Assembly (NCBI RefSeq): GCF_000175635.1
Contig: NZ_ACVP01000037.1
Location: 62,001 to 126,000, forward strand
Reading direction: 5' to 3'
Origin: Corynebacterium tuberculostearicum SK141
GTDB taxonomy: Bacteria > Actinomycetota > Actinomycetes > Mycobacteriales > Mycobacteriaceae
Length of the DNA stretch: 64,000 nt
The first letter of the stretch is position 1, and the number at the start of each line of letters is the position of its first letter. The notes beneath the pieces were generated by a model. It worked only from the letters and a program-made list of their open reading frames with translations. It did no database searches and had not been told where the DNA came from. This document shows positions 44,601 through 54,336 of the stretch, piece by piece. The translations under genes were made by a program, and so were the position numbers.

Positions 44601-45146
44601 GGTGGTTTTCGAGGGGGCGTCGATAAGCCGAAAAAGCCGGTCGACCATGCGCTGGCGATTGGCGGGGGACAGCTTGCGCTGGTTGAGGTGATCGTGCACC
44701 CACAGGCCGGTACTAAGAAGCATGATCAGCAGATTATCCTCGTCCGTCTCGGCGGCGGAAGGATCGACCATCCAGCGCGCATCCACCTCGGCCCACTGGG
44801 CGGAAAAATCCGGGTGGGTCTGGGAATGTACACACATCAACAGCTTGATGAGCGGATCATTTTTGCCCATCGACAATACGAGCGCGCGGGAACGCTCGGC
44901 CCAGCTGAGCTCGCTTGCCGGGTGGCCGCCGGCCAGCTTCTCGAGTTCTGCTTCCCAGCGTGCGGCGCAAAATCCATGGCAGTTTACGAGCAGATCATGG
45001 CGGGTAGGGAAGTGATAAATGAGTCCGGACTTGGACATGCCGGTCGCCTGCGCCAGGGATTCGTAGGTCAAGCCAGAGACGTCCTCGGCGGCGATGATGT
45101 CGAGCGCAGCTTCAAGGGCTGCGGTCTTTTTGTTGAGTCGCGGCAT
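44592..45146 (-). CDS. TetR-family transcriptional regulator
   Basis: 184 residues. The N-terminal HTH is ALDIIAAEDVSGLTYESLAQ followed by GMSKSGLIYHFPTRHDLL, the canonical TetR pattern, with a helical ligand-binding C-terminus. ATG has AGGAG 7 nt upstream. It overlaps the end of the MFS exporter gene by 35 nt, so it is co-transcribed and probably represses that operon through the 10-bp repeats ahead of the exporter. Ligand unknown. Confidence 0.92.
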   Translation of the reverse strand: MPRLNKKTAALEAALDIIAAEDVSGLTYESLAQATGMSKSGLIYHFPTRHDLLVNCHGFCAARWEAELEKLAGGHPASELSWAERSRALVLSMGKNDPLIKLLMCVHSQTHPDFSAQWAEVDARWMVDPSAAETDEDNLLIMLLSTGLWVHDHLNQRKLSPANRQRMVDRLFRLIDAPSKTTEG

Positions 45147-46623
45147 AGGGATCTCCTGATTTCGGGTTATCGCGGAAACACCAGGCGGTTATCGCGGCTA
45201 GGAGCAAGGCGAAGCAAGCTAGGCCGCCGATGGTGGAAAGATATCCGGCATTGTAGGCGCTCGCGGCGGCCGCGTGGGAAGCGGGGTGATGCAGCGCGTC
45301 GGTACCCAGTTCCGCGAGGTGGGGCGGCAGTTCGCGGGCCATGAGTAGCGGCACGAGGGTGCCGGTCAGTGCAATGGAGATCAGGGTGCCGAATTCATAG
45401 GAGACCGCCTCTACGCCGGAGGCCATGCCGGTGCGATGAAGTGGAGCGGCATTGATGATGGCGGTGGAGGACACGGACATGGCCAGGCCCGCGCCTAGGC
45501 CGGTGAGCACGAGGGCGGAGACGAGTAGGGGAAGCGTCTCACCCCGGCTCACCACCACTAGGGCCATGCCGGCGGCCATGAGCAAGAATCCGCCGCTAAT
45601 GAGTGGGAGGAACCCCACGCGATGCAAGGTGGCACCACCCAAGATGGAGGTAGGGATGGCAGAGAGCGCCATGGCGGAGATGATGAGGCCGGCGTGGAGG
45701 GGCGAGAGGGCGTCGACAAGCTGCAGCTTTTGGGTACTCACCAGCTCCAGGCCGGAGAGGCCGAACATGGCGCCGCCGGCCGTTAGGGACCCGCCGCTGA
45801 AGATGCGGGAGCTAAAGATGTCGAAGGTCAGCAGGGGATCTGACAAGCGAGCCTGGCGGCGGCCAAAGGCGAGCGCGCCGCAGATGAAGACGATGCCTGC
45901 GGCGGCGCTCACCGGCCAGTTGTGTGCCAGGGATTTAATGGCCAGCACTAGGCTGGCGAGAGTGATAAGGGAATACAGGGACGAGGGGAAGTCCCAGTGT
46001 TTTAGGGGGTTCGGAGCGTTTGGCGGGGCAAGGAACAAGGTCAGCACAATGGTCACGACCACAACCGGGACATTGAGCAAAAAGACCGAGCCCCACCAGA
46101 AGTGCTCCAAAAAGAAGCCGCCCACGGTGGGGCCAGCCGCCGCGCCGATGACGGCGACAGAACCCCAGATGCCAATGGCCGTGTTGCGCTCCACCTCATC
46201 GGGAAAAGTCAGGCGGATAAGCGCCAGGCTAGACGGCATCATGATGGCGGCGCCGCAGCCCAAGAAGGCGCGGCCTAAGACCAGCGTCCAAGCGCTGGGG
46301 GAATACGCGGCGAGCAGGGAAGCGCCGCCGAAGACGGCCAAGCCGATGAGAAACATCCGCCGGTGGCCGGTGCGATCGCCCAGCGTGCCGGCGCCAAGAA
46401 GGAGGCCGGAGAGCACCAACGCGTAGGCGTTGATAATCCAGAGTTGCTGGGTATCGGTGGTGTGCAATTGCTGCGATAGCTGCGGCAATGCGGTGTAGAG
46501 GATGGAATTATCCAGCCCAACCATGAGTAACCCCAGAGAGATGACGGCGCAGAAAGACCACCGCTGGGCGGCCGTGGAGGCCGCAGCGGCGTGGTCTTGT
46601 GCGCGGGGCGGGTGGATACTCAT
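45112..46623 (-). CDS. MFS exporter, DHA2 (QacA-like) family
   Basis: 503 residues with about 14 hydrophobic helices. Motifs visible are GLDNSILYTALPQLSQQL in TM1, motif-A-like GTLGDRTGHRRMFLIG and motif C-like GAAAGPTVGGFFLEHF. It is probably a proton-driven multidrug exporter. It is first in an operon with the TetR regulator. TTTACT, the likely -10, and tandem AAACAGTACC repeats lie immediately upstream of the ATG. Confidence 0.92.
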   Translation of the reverse strand: MSIHPPRAQDHAAAASTAAQRWSFCAVISLGLLMVGLDNSILYTALPQLSQQLHTTDTQQLWIINAYALVLSGLLLGAGTLGDRTGHRRMFLIGLAVFGGASLLAAYSPSAWTLVLGRAFLGCGAAIMMPSSLALIRLTFPDEVERNTAIGIWGSVAVIGAAAGPTVGGFFLEHFWWGSVFLLNVPVVVVTIVLTLFLAPPNAPNPLKHWDFPSSLYSLITLASLVLAIKSLAHNWPVSAAAGIVFICGALAFGRRQARLSDPLLTFDIFSSRIFSGGSLTAGGAMFGLSGLELVSTQKLQLVDALSPLHAGLIISAMALSAIPTSILGGATLHRVGFLPLISGGFLLMAAGMALVVVSRGETLPLLVSALVLTGLGAGLAMSVSSTAIINAAPLHRTGMASGVEAVSYEFGTLISIALTGTLVPLLMARELPPHLAELGTDALHHPASHAAAASAYNAGYLSTIGGLACFALLLAAITAWCFRDNPKSGDPYAATQQKDRSP

Positions 46624-46631
46624 AGCGCAGT

Positions 46632-46660
46632 AAACAGTACCAAACAGTACCGAACGGTCG
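46632..46660. promoter_or_regulatory. Tandem 10-bp repeats, candidate TetR operator
   Basis: AAACAGTACC occurs twice in tandem, followed by a degenerate third unit GAACGGTCGT. The 10-bp period places the units on one DNA face. They start 9 nt upstream of the exporter ATG, overlapping the promoter. Confidence 0.6.
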
Positions 46661-46679
46661 TTGCAGTTTGCAGCTCAAG

Positions 46680-46698
46680 ATAGGTTAGTATTACCTTC
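46680..46698. promoter_or_regulatory. Possible DtxR-like box between exporter and pqo
   Basis: ATAGGTTAGTATTACCTTC agrees with TTAGGTTAGGCTAACCTAA at 13 of 19 positions. Iron control of pqo or of the exporter would follow if it is real. It is weak by sequence alone. Confidence 0.25.
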
Positions 46699-46805
46699 CT
46701 CACAGCTGGGCGCAGTGTGTGAGTGTATAAGAGAACAGTGGACTTTACTGCGGTCTAAGTAGCACAGTGGTATTAACACCAATTAAGAGTTAAGGATGAT
46801 TTTTA

Positions 46806-48551
46806 ATGGCACGTAACTATGCAGAACAGCTAGTTGACACCCTGGAAAAGCAGGGTGTCGAGCGCATTTATGGCCTCGTCGGTGACTCCCTGAACCCGAT
46901 CGTGGATGCCGTTCGTCGCTCCTCCATCGAGTGGATTCACGTCCGCAACGAGGAAGCAGCAGCCTTCGCTGCCGAGGCAGATTCCCTTACCACCGGCAAG
47001 CTGGCCGTATGTGCCGCATCCTGCGGCCCGGGCAATACCCACCTGATCCAAGGCCTGTACGACGCCCACCGTAACGGCGCTAAGGTGCTGGCACTGGCTT
47101 CCCACATCCCATCTCGCCAGATCGGCTCCAAGTTCTTCCAGGAGACCCACCCAGAGGCAATCTTCCAGGAGTGCTCTGGCTACTGCGAGATGGTCAACTC
47201 CGCTGAGCAGGGCGGCGTTGTCCTGCACCACGCTATCCAGTCCACCATGGCCGGCAATGGCGTTTCCGTCCTCGTTATCCCGGGTGACGTTTCCATGCAG
47301 GACGCTGAGGATGACTCCTTCGTCGAGTCCAAGATCTCTGCCGGCCGCCCGGTCGTCTTCCCGGATCCGGCCGAGGCTGCTGCCCTGACCCAGGCCATCA
47401 ACGAGGCTAATTCCGTCACCCTGTTCGTTGGCGCCGGCGTCAAGGACGCCCGCGAGCAGGTGCTCAAGCTGGCGGAGAAGATCAAGGCTCCCATCGGCCA
47501 CGCTCTGGGTGGCAAGATGTACATCCAGTACGAGAACCCGTTCGACGTAGGCATGAACGGCCTGCTGGGCTACGGTGCGGCACACGAGGCCACCCACGAG
47601 GCTGACCTGCTCATCCTGCTGGGTACCGACTTCCCGTACAACGACTTCCTGCCGGATGCCAACGTGGCACAGGTGGACATCAACGGCTCCCACATCGGCC
47701 GCCGCACCAAGATTTCCTACCCGGTCACCGGTGACGTAGCCGCCACCATCGAGAACATCCTGCCGCACGTGGATGAGAAGAAGGATCGCTCCTTCTTGGA
47801 CAAGATGCTCAAGAAGCACTACGGCAAGCTGGAGCACGTCGTTGAGGCTTATACCTCCAACGTGGACAAGCACACCCCGATCCACCCAGAGTACGTTGCT
47901 GACCTCATTGACAAGAACGCGGATGAAGATGCCATCTTCACCGTCGATACCGGCATGTGCAACGTGTGGGGCGCTCGCTACATCACCGCTAACGGCAAGC
48001 GCGAGCAGATCGGCTCCTTCCGCCACGGCACCATGGCCAACGCCCTGCCACAGGCACTGGGTGCACAGGCCGCTAACCCGGGCCGCCAGGTCATCACCTT
48101 CTCCGGTGACGGCGGACTGTCCATGCTGATGGGTGAGCTGCTCACCGTGAAGCTGCACAACCTGCCTATCAAGATGTTCGTGTTCAACAACTCTTCCCTG
48201 GGCATGGTCAAGCTGGAGATGCTGGTGCAGGGTCTGCCGGAGCACGAGACCGACCACGATTCCGTCAACTTTGCCAAGATTGCAGAGGCTTCCGGCATCA
48301 AGCACTTCCGCATCGAGGATCCGAAGGATGCACCGGAGCAGATCAAGAAGGCGCTGGCTTATAACGGCCCGGCTCTTATCGACGTCGTCACTGACCCCAA
48401 CGCCCTCTCCCTGCCACCGACGCTGACCATCGAGCAGCTCATGGGCTTCTCCAAGGCTGCCACCCGCACCGTTCTGGACGGTGGCGTTGGCCAGATGATC
48501 ACCATGGCAAAGTCCAACCTGCGCAATATCCCGCGCCCGCAGGACTTCTAA
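46806..48551 (+). CDS. pqo: Pyruvate:quinone oxidoreductase
   Basis: 581 residues, a thiamine-diphosphate enzyme of the POX family. The N-terminal active Glu region is HVRNEEAAAFAAEAD, and the C-terminal ThDP-binding motif runs from FSGDGGLSMLMGE to VFNNSSLGMV (GDG...NN). FAD binds in the central domain. It oxidises pyruvate to acetate and CO2 and passes electrons to menaquinone at the membrane. C. glutamicum Pqo has the same size and is followed nearby by phoRS, as here. TATAAG about 80 nt upstream is a possible -10. AAGGAT is the ribosome site. Confidence 0.96.
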   Translation: MARNYAEQLVDTLEKQGVERIYGLVGDSLNPIVDAVRRSSIEWIHVRNEEAAAFAAEADSLTTGKLAVCAASCGPGNTHLIQGLYDAHRNGAKVLALASHIPSRQIGSKFFQETHPEAIFQECSGYCEMVNSAEQGGVVLHHAIQSTMAGNGVSVLVIPGDVSMQDAEDDSFVESKISAGRPVVFPDPAEAAALTQAINEANSVTLFVGAGVKDAREQVLKLAEKIKAPIGHALGGKMYIQYENPFDVGMNGLLGYGAAHEATHEADLLILLGTDFPYNDFLPDANVAQVDINGSHIGRRTKISYPVTGDVAATIENILPHVDEKKDRSFLDKMLKKHYGKLEHVVEAYTSNVDKHTPIHPEYVADLIDKNADEDAIFTVDTGMCNVWGARYITANGKREQIGSFRHGTMANALPQALGAQAANPGRQVITFSGDGGLSMLMGELLTVKLHNLPIKMFVFNNSSLGMVKLEMLVQGLPEHETDHDSVNFAKIAEASGIKHFRIEDPKDAPEQIKKALAYNGPALIDVVTDPNALSLPPTLTIEQLMGFSKAATRTVLDGGVGQMITMAKSNLRNIPRPQDF

Positions 48552-48571
48552 ATAGCGCGCTGCGCTAGCTG

Positions 48572-48610
48572 CCACGCCCTTCCTCACCTGGGGAGGGGCG
48601 TGGTTTTCTT
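48572..48610 (+). terminator. Rho-independent terminator after pqo
   Basis: Arms CCACGCCC / GGGCGTGG, extended by CTTCC/GGAGG-type pairing, followed by TTTTCTT. Confidence 0.85.
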
Positions 48611-48737
48611 TTGCGCCGAGCAGGCCGAGCATCCACGTTCACAGGATTCAGGCAGAAACTCTTCAGTAGGCTGGAAAGCAAGCGTGCCATGATGACGTGT
48701 TAGAAAATCACAACCTTTAAGGGAGTCTGAGGAGAAC

Positions 48738-49442
48738 ATGGAAGACACTAAACTCGCCAAGGTTCTTGTCGTCGATGACGAACCCAATATTGTGGAGCTG
48801 CTTACCGTATCGCTGAAGTTCCAGGACTTCGAGGTTTACAGCGCCAATTCCGGTAACGAGGCGCTGCGCATTGCCCGCGAAGTAAACCCAGATGCCTACA
48901 TCTTGGACGTCATGATGCCGGGTATGGATGGCTTCGAGCTGCTGGGCAAGCTGCGTCAAGAAGGCCTGGACGGCCCGGTGCTCTACCTCACCGCTAAGGA
49001 CGGTGTGGACCAGCGCATCCACGGACTGACCATCGGCGCGGATGATTACGTGACCAAGCCATTTAGCCTGGAAGAAGTTATCACCCGCCTGCGCGTCATC
49101 ATGCGCCGCGGTGGCGCGGCGGAAGAATCCACCAACGATGCCACCATGAGCTACGCGGATCTAACGCTCAATGATGACACCCATGAGGTCACCAAGGCCG
49201 GTGAGCTCATCGAGCTTTCGCCCACCGAGTTCAACCTCCTGCGCTACCTCATGCAAAACAAGGAAGTGGTGCTGTCTAAGTCCAAGATTTTGGACAACGT
49301 GTGGCACTACGATTTCGGCGGCGATGGCAACGTGGTCGAGTCCTATATCTCTTACCTTCGCCGCAAGATCGATACCGGCGAGACGCAGCTGATCCACACT
49401 GTGCGCGGCGTGGGTTATGTACTGCGCACCCCGCGCTCCTAA
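48738..49442 (+). CDS. phoR: Response regulator PhoR (OmpR family)
   Basis: 234 residues. The receiver domain has the acidic pair VVDDEPN, the phospho-acceptor Asp in ILDVMMPGMDG near residue 57, and Lys in VTKPF. The OmpR winged-helix domain ends SYLRRKID ... VRGVGYVLR. In Corynebacterium, PhoR (paired with PhoS) activates phosphate-starvation genes. The identification rests on position directly after pqo, matching cg2888-cg2887, and on domain structure. ATG with GAGGAG 4-5 nt upstream. phoS follows after 12 nt. Confidence 0.88.
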   Translation: MEDTKLAKVLVVDDEPNIVELLTVSLKFQDFEVYSANSGNEALRIAREVNPDAYILDVMMPGMDGFELLGKLRQEGLDGPVLYLTAKDGVDQRIHGLTIGADDYVTKPFSLEEVITRLRVIMRRGGAAEESTNDATMSYADLTLNDDTHEVTKAGELIELSPTEFNLLRYLMQNKEVVLSKSKILDNVWHYDFGGDGNVVESYISYLRRKIDTGETQLIHTVRGVGYVLRTPRS

Positions 49443-49454
49443 AGTGCTTAAGTG

Positions 49455-50966
49455 ATGGAAGATTCACAGGAGACCAAAGGTCAGGCACCTGCGCCCGCGA
49501 CGGCGACGGCGCGCCCGCAGTCCATGTGGCATGAAGGCCTGGGCCAAGGCGAGGGGGAGAAAAAGTCCTCCAAGCGGCGGATGTTTTCCCAGATTCCCCA
49601 GGCAATGCCGCTGCGTACGTGGCTGGTCATCCTCCTCGTCGTGGTCTCCGGGCTCGGCATTACGGGCTCGTCCTTTGCGGTGAATTCCATCATGCGCAAC
49701 GTGCTCTTCAATAACGTCGATGATGAGCTGCGCTCCGCGTCGACCACATGGGGGCGCGATATCAGCAATGACTTTTTCATCGGCGATCACACCAAGCGCC
49801 CGCCTACCGAATACGTGGTGCTGAACTACCTGCCCGATGGCACCATCCGCTACTCGGGACCATCGTCGACTACCCCGAATGCGGAGAAGATCCCGCTCGG
49901 CGGCTACCCCACCACCGTGGGTTCCATCGAGAACAACACCAAGTGGCGCGCGCTCGCCTTCGCGGATTCCAACGGCGTCATCACGGTCATTGCCAAGGAT
50001 ATGACCCACGAGAAGGAAATCCTGCACGGCCTAGCCATGGTCCAAGTGACCATTGCCGCCATCGCCCTGGCTGCCATTGCGGCCGTGGGTTTCTGGTTTA
50101 TCCGCAGGGCGTTGCGGCCGCTGCGGGTGGTGGAAAAGACGGCGTCAGAAATCGCGGCAGGTGACCTAGACAAGCGAGTTCCCAAGTGGCCGTTGCACAC
50201 CGAGGTGGGCCAGTTGGCCGCCGCACTCAATATCATGCTGGGGCAGCTGCAGCGCTCCGTCGTGCGCGCGCAGGAGAAAGAGGAACAGATGCGTCGCTTC
50301 GTCGGCGATGCCTCGCATGAGCTGCGCACGCCGCTGACCAGCCTGCGCGGCTATACCGAGCTCTATCGCTCGGGCGCCACCAAAGACGTGGATCTGGTCT
50401 TTTCTAAGATCGATGATGAGTCCAAGCGCATGTCCCTGCTGGTGGAGGACCTGTTGGCTCTTACCCGCGCCGAGGGGACGCGCCTAGACCTGCACCCCGT
50501 AGACCTGCTGGAGCTGGCCTTGTCTGTGGGCTCTTCCGCGCGTGCCGCCTTCCCCGGCCGCGAGATTAAGGTGGCCAATGATGCCAAGTCCATCCCGGTG
50601 GTCAATGGCGATGCCAGCCGCCTGCATCAGGTGCTGCTCAACCTGGTGACCAACGGCATCCGCCACGGCGGCGAGGATGCCGCGGTGACGCTGCGCCTGC
50701 GCCGCGAGGCCAATGATGTACTGGTCGATGTCAGCGATGATGGCAAGGGCATGTCCCAGGAAGATGCGGCGCATATCTTCGAGCGCTTTTACCGCGCCGA
50801 TACCTCGCGCACCCGCGATACCGGCGGCTCCGGCCTGGGCTTGGCCATCGTCCACTCCCTAGTGGAGCAGCACGATGGCAGCATTAGCGTCGACTCCGAG
50901 CTCGGCCGCGGCACCACCTTTACGGTGCGCCTGCCCGCGCTTGCCGACGCCCCCTCTGAGACCTAG
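49455..50966 (+). CDS. phoS: Sensor histidine kinase PhoS
   Basis: 503 residues from ATG 49455; a GTG immediately before is also possible. A long cytoplasmic N-terminus leads to TM1 near residues 54-76, an extracytoplasmic sensor of about 120 residues, TM2 near 198-218 and a HAMP linker. The HisKA motif DASHELRTPLTSLRGY places the phospho-His near 287. The HATPase domain has NLVTNGIRHGG and GGSGLGLAIV. It is the partner of PhoR and signals phosphate limitation. Its 3' end overlaps the convergent HIT gene by 4 nt. Confidence 0.88.
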   Translation: MEDSQETKGQAPAPATATARPQSMWHEGLGQGEGEKKSSKRRMFSQIPQAMPLRTWLVILLVVVSGLGITGSSFAVNSIMRNVLFNNVDDELRSASTTWGRDISNDFFIGDHTKRPPTEYVVLNYLPDGTIRYSGPSSTTPNAEKIPLGGYPTTVGSIENNTKWRALAFADSNGVITVIAKDMTHEKEILHGLAMVQVTIAAIALAAIAAVGFWFIRRALRPLRVVEKTASEIAAGDLDKRVPKWPLHTEVGQLAAALNIMLGQLQRSVVRAQEKEEQMRRFVGDASHELRTPLTSLRGYTELYRSGATKDVDLVFSKIDDESKRMSLLVEDLLALTRAEGTRLDLHPVDLLELALSVGSSARAAFPGREIKVANDAKSIPVVNGDASRLHQVLLNLVTNGIRHGGEDAAVTLRLRREANDVLVDVSDDGKGMSQEDAAHIFERFYRADTSRTRDTGGSGLGLAIVHSLVEQHDGSISVDSELGRGTTFTVRLPALADAPSET

Positions 50967-51391
50967 TCCTCCCGAACGCCGTCCTCGTTGCAGCCGAGGT
51001 GCTGACGGATGCGGGCGGCCGCCTCATCCATCGCGGCATCGTCTGTGTTATCGGCGTCGAAGGCCTTGGCAAAGTCATACTCTTCCATTTTCTCGGTGGG
51101 GAAGAGGTGGATATGGGTATGCGGGACATCGAATCCGGCGATGATGTAGCCGGTGCGCGGGGTATCAAACGCGGTCTTGATAGCGCCGCCGATTTCCAGG
51201 GCGACCTCGTTGAGGTGGGCCCAGGTCTGTGGATCCAGGTCGGTCCACTTATCTACTTCCTCGATGGGCACGACCAGGGTGTGGCCGTAACGCAGCGGCT
51301 CGATGGAGAGGAAAGCCACGCAGGTCTCATCGCGGTAGACAAAGCGAGCGGGTAGTTCACCATTAATGATCTTTGTAAATACAGAAGCCAT
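50963..51391 (-). CDS. HIT-family hydrolase
   Basis: 142 residues. The histidine triad is HTHIHLFP near residue 93, preceded by the family start [20 protein letters not shown] proteins hydrolyse nucleoside phosphoramidates or dinucleotides. It is divergent from purD with 35 nt between starts. Confidence 0.93.
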   Translation of the reverse strand: MASVFTKIINGELPARFVYRDETCVAFLSIEPLRYGHTLVVPIEEVDKWTDLDPQTWAHLNEVALEIGGAIKTAFDTPRTGYIIAGFDVPHTHIHLFPTEKMEEYDFAKAFDADNTDDAAMDEAAARIRQHLGCNEDGVRED

Positions 51392-51413
51392 GTGTGCCAG
51401 GCTACCCGCTGGT

Positions 51414-51419
51414 TATGAT
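51414..51419 (+). promoter_or_regulatory. -10 hexamer TATGAT, leaderless purD
   Basis: TATGAT is 7 nt before the ATG at 51427. Two in-frame ATG codons further upstream overlap or precede the hexamer and are not favoured. Confidence 0.55.
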
Positions 51420-51426
51420 GGTGGGC

Positions 51427-52701
51427 ATGCGCATTCTCGTAATTGGTTCGGGCGGCCGTGAACACGCCCTTGTCAAGGGCCTGTCCGCCGACCCTAAGAG
51501 CACCGAAATCCACGCCGCGCCAGGCAGCGCGGCCATGTCCGCCCTCGCTACCGTCCACCCGGACTACTCCGAGGTAGATGACGCTAATCGCATGGTGGAG
51601 CTCGCCCAGAGCATCGCCGCGGACCTCGTTGTCATCGGACCTGAGGTTCCCCTCGTCGCCGGCGTGGCCGATGCCCTGCGCGCGGCCGGCATCGCTGTCT
51701 TCGGACCTAGCAAGGACGCAGCCCAGATCGAGGGATCCAAGGCTTTTGCCAAGGACGTCATGGAGTCCGCCGGCGTCAAAACCGCCCGCGCGGAACAGCT
51801 GCGCCCAGGTGCGGGCGAGGACGACATTGAGGCCGCGCTCGACCGCTTCGGCCCGCAGTTCGTGGTCAAAGACGACGGACTGGCCGGTGGCAAGGGGGTC
51901 GTGGTCACCCCGGACCGCGCCGCAGCCCGCGCCCACGTCGACGCCGTCCTCGCGGCCGGCAACCCGGTGCTGCTGGAATCCTTCCTCGACGGTCCCGAAG
52001 TCTCTCTCTTCTGCTTAGTCGATGGCGAGACCGTCGTCCCGCTGCTGCCAGCCCAGGATCACAAGCGTGCCTATGACAACGACGAGGGCCCCAATACCGG
52101 TGGCATGGGCGCCTACACCCCGCTGCCGTGGCTGCCGGAGGACGGCGTGCAGCGCATCGTGGACGAGGTCTGCACCCCTGTGGCCAAGGAGATGGCGCGC
52201 CGCGGCACCCCTTATTCCGGTCTGCTCTACGCCGGCCTGGCCTGGGGCGAAGAAGGCCCAGCCGTAGTCGAGTTCAACTGCCGCTTCGGCGACCCGGAGA
52301 CCCAGGCAGTGCTCTCCCTGCTCAAGTCCCCGCTGGCTGAGGCCCTCCACGCCACGGCCACCGGCACCCTCTCCGAGCTCCCGCCGCTGGAATGGGAGGA
52401 TGGCTTCGCCGTCATCATCGTCATGGCGGCCGAGGGCTACCCGGCTTCCCCGCGCAAGGGCGATGCCATTTCCGGCGCCGCCTTGGACGATCCGCAGCGC
52501 GTCCTCCATGCCGGCACCGTGCATACCGACGGCGCCTACCGCACCGCGGGCGGCCGCGTGCTCAGCGTGCTGGGCAAGGGCGCCACGCTTGCCGACGCCC
52601 GCGCAGACGCCTACGCCACCGTCGACGGCATCGAGTTTGCGGGTGGCTTTGTGCGCCGGGACATCGGCAAGCGAGCAGAAGACGGTGAGATTTCTCTCTA
52701 A
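51427..52701 (+). CDS. purD: Phosphoribosylamine-glycine ligase (GARS)
   Basis: 424 residues, ATP-grasp family. The start [15 protein letters not shown] is the classic GARS N-terminus. [13 protein letters not shown] and [12 protein letters not shown] are the ATP and Mg binding segments. It makes glycinamide ribonucleotide, step two of purine synthesis. purB follows after about 40 nt with its own likely promoter. Confidence 0.97.
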   Translation: MRILVIGSGGREHALVKGLSADPKSTEIHAAPGSAAMSALATVHPDYSEVDDANRMVELAQSIAADLVVIGPEVPLVAGVADALRAAGIAVFGPSKDAAQIEGSKAFAKDVMESAGVKTARAEQLRPGAGEDDIEAALDRFGPQFVVKDDGLAGGKGVVVTPDRAAARAHVDAVLAAGNPVLLESFLDGPEVSLFCLVDGETVVPLLPAQDHKRAYDNDEGPNTGGMGAYTPLPWLPEDGVQRIVDEVCTPVAKEMARRGTPYSGLLYAGLAWGEEGPAVVEFNCRFGDPETQAVLSLLKSPLAEALHATATGTLSELPPLEWEDGFAVIIVMAAEGYPASPRKGDAISGAALDDPQRVLHAGTVHTDGAYRTAGGRVLSVLGKGATLADARADAYATVDGIEFAGGFVRRDIGKRAEDGEISL

Positions 52702-52742
52702 CCCTTCACCCCGCGGCGGGGCAGGCATGGAATAATAGCCAC

Positions 52743-54173
52743 GTGGCTGAAAAGAAGAAGATTTCCAACGTCCTGTCCTCCCGCTATGCCTCCGCGGAGC
52801 TGTCCAATATCTGGAGCCCGGAGCATAAAATCATCTTGGAGCGCAAGCTCTGGATTGCGGTCATGCGCGCCCAGAAGGATCTGGGCGTAGACATCCCCGC
52901 CAAGGCCATCGATGCCTACGAGGCCGTGGTAGAGGACGTGAACCTCGAGTCCATCGCGGAGCGCGAGCGCGTCACCCGCCACGATGTGAAGGCCCGCATC
53001 GAAGAATTCAATGCGCTGGCCGGCTACGAGCACATTCACAAGGGCATGACCAGCCGCGATCTCACCGAGAACGTGGAGCAGCTGCAGATCCACACCTCGC
53101 TGGAGATCATCCGCGATAAGGCCATCGCAGTGGTCTCCCGCATCGGCCGCCACGCCGCCGAGTACCAGTCCCTGGTCATGGCGGGTCGCTCCCACAACGT
53201 CGCCGCGCAGGCCACCACCCTGGGCAAGCGCTTCGCTACGGCCGGCGATGAGATGCTGCTGGCCATCGAGCGCGTCGAAGATCTCTTGGCACGCTACCCG
53301 CTGCGCGGCATCAAGGGCCCGATGGGCACCTCCCAGGACATGCTCGATCTCATGGGCGGCTCCGAGGACAAGCTCGCCTCCCTGGAGACTGCCATCGCGG
53401 ATTACCTGGGCTTCCACCGCATCTTCAATTCCGTGGGCCAGGTCTACCCGCGCTCCCTCGACTTCGACGCCATCTCCGCCCTGGTGGAGCTCGGCGCCGC
53501 TCCGTCCTCGCTGGCCACCACCATCCGCTTGATGGCCGGCAACGAGACCGTCACCGAGGGCTTCAAGGAGGGCCAGGTTGGCTCCTCCGCCATGCCGCAC
53601 AAGATGAACGCCCGCTCCTGCGAACGCGTCGGCGGCTTGCAGGTCATTCTCCGCGGCTACCTCACCATGGCCGCGGACCTCGCTGGCCAGCAGTGGAACG
53701 AGGGCGATGTTTTCTGCTCCGTCGTCCGCCGCGTCGCGCTTCCCGACGCCTTCTTCGCCCTCGACGGCCAATTTGAAACCTTCCTCACCGTCCTCGACGA
53801 GTTCGGCGCCTTCCCGGCCATGATCGACCGCGAACTGGAGCGCTACCTGCCCTTCCTGGCCACCACCCGCATCCTCATGGCGGCCGTGCGCGCCGGTGTG
53901 GGCCGCGAGACCGCCCACGAGGTCATCAAGGAAAACGCCGTGGCCGTCGCACTCAATATGCGCGAAAATGGCGGCGAGCAGGACCTAGTCCAACGCCTCG
54001 CCGCCGATGACCGCCTGCCCATGGACGAGTCCGACCTCGAGGCCGCCCTGGCCGATAAGCATGCCTTCATCGGCGCCGCCGAGTCCCAGGTCAGCCAGGT
54101 CCTCAACCGCATCAACGCACTGGTAGGCGAGCACCCCAAGGCCGCGGCCTATACCCCGGGCGAGATCCTCTAA
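52743..54173 (+). CDS. purB: Adenylosuccinate lyase
   Basis: 476 residues of the fumarase/aspartase superfamily. The signature loop is [23 protein letters not shown] (abbreviated here by its SSAMPHKMN core), with an earlier [12 protein letters not shown] region carrying the catalytic His-Thr-Ser elements. It cleaves SAICAR and adenylosuccinate to release fumarate. GTG start with AATAAT 6 nt upstream as a possible leaderless -10. It lies between purD and purC. Confidence 0.96.
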   Translation: MAEKKKISNVLSSRYASAELSNIWSPEHKIILERKLWIAVMRAQKDLGVDIPAKAIDAYEAVVEDVNLESIAERERVTRHDVKARIEEFNALAGYEHIHKGMTSRDLTENVEQLQIHTSLEIIRDKAIAVVSRIGRHAAEYQSLVMAGRSHNVAAQATTLGKRFATAGDEMLLAIERVEDLLARYPLRGIKGPMGTSQDMLDLMGGSEDKLASLETAIADYLGFHRIFNSVGQVYPRSLDFDAISALVELGAAPSSLATTIRLMAGNETVTEGFKEGQVGSSAMPHKMNARSCERVGGLQVILRGYLTMAADLAGQQWNEGDVFCSVVRRVALPDAFFALDGQFETFLTVLDEFGAFPAMIDRELERYLPFLATTRILMAAVRAGVGRETAHEVIKENAVAVALNMRENGGEQDLVQRLAADDRLPMDESDLEAALADKHAFIGAAESQVSQVLNRINALVGEHPKAAAYTPGEIL

Positions 54174-54245
54174 AGCGAGCCGCGCCGGGCGCCTTCCTGT
54201 CGCGGTGCGTCTTCCTTTTTCGCAGGGCGCCTTCCTTTTTTCGCA

Positions 54246-54301
54246 TTTCGATCAAATAGTCGCCGAATCCCACGCGGATTTCGGGGCTTATTTGATCGAA
54301 A
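54246..54301. repeat. Large inverted repeat between purB and purC
   Basis: Perfect 13-bp arms (TTTCGATCAAATA / TATTTGATCGAAA) with a 30-nt centre whose flanks pair partly (GCCGAATCC / GGATTTCGG). Just upstream (54187-54245) are short direct repeats of the form CTTCCTTTTTCGCA. There is no T-run after the right arm. It ends 22 nt before the purC -10. Confidence 0.7.
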
Positions 54302-54323
54302 CGTGCTCGCTACCCCTGGGCGC

Positions 54324-54329
54324 TAGAAT
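54324..54329 (+). promoter_or_regulatory. -10 hexamer TAGAAT, leaderless purC
   Basis: TAGAAT stands 7 nt before ATG 54337; no Shine-Dalgarno at suitable spacing. Confidence 0.55.
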
Positions 54330-54336
54330 GAAGGTC

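Noticed and set aside
46830..48632. 600-codon open frame on the reverse strand of pqo
   Set aside because: It is antisense to a clear Pqo. Long antisense frames are usual in this GC-rich coding sequence; the product is low-complexity and matches nothing. The same holds for the frames opposite the nuclease (59243-61147) and purL (62230-63996).
54205..54336. N-terminal extension of PurC
   Set aside because: The frame is open but runs through the inverted repeat and the -10 hexamer, and the residues do not resemble SAICAR synthetase.
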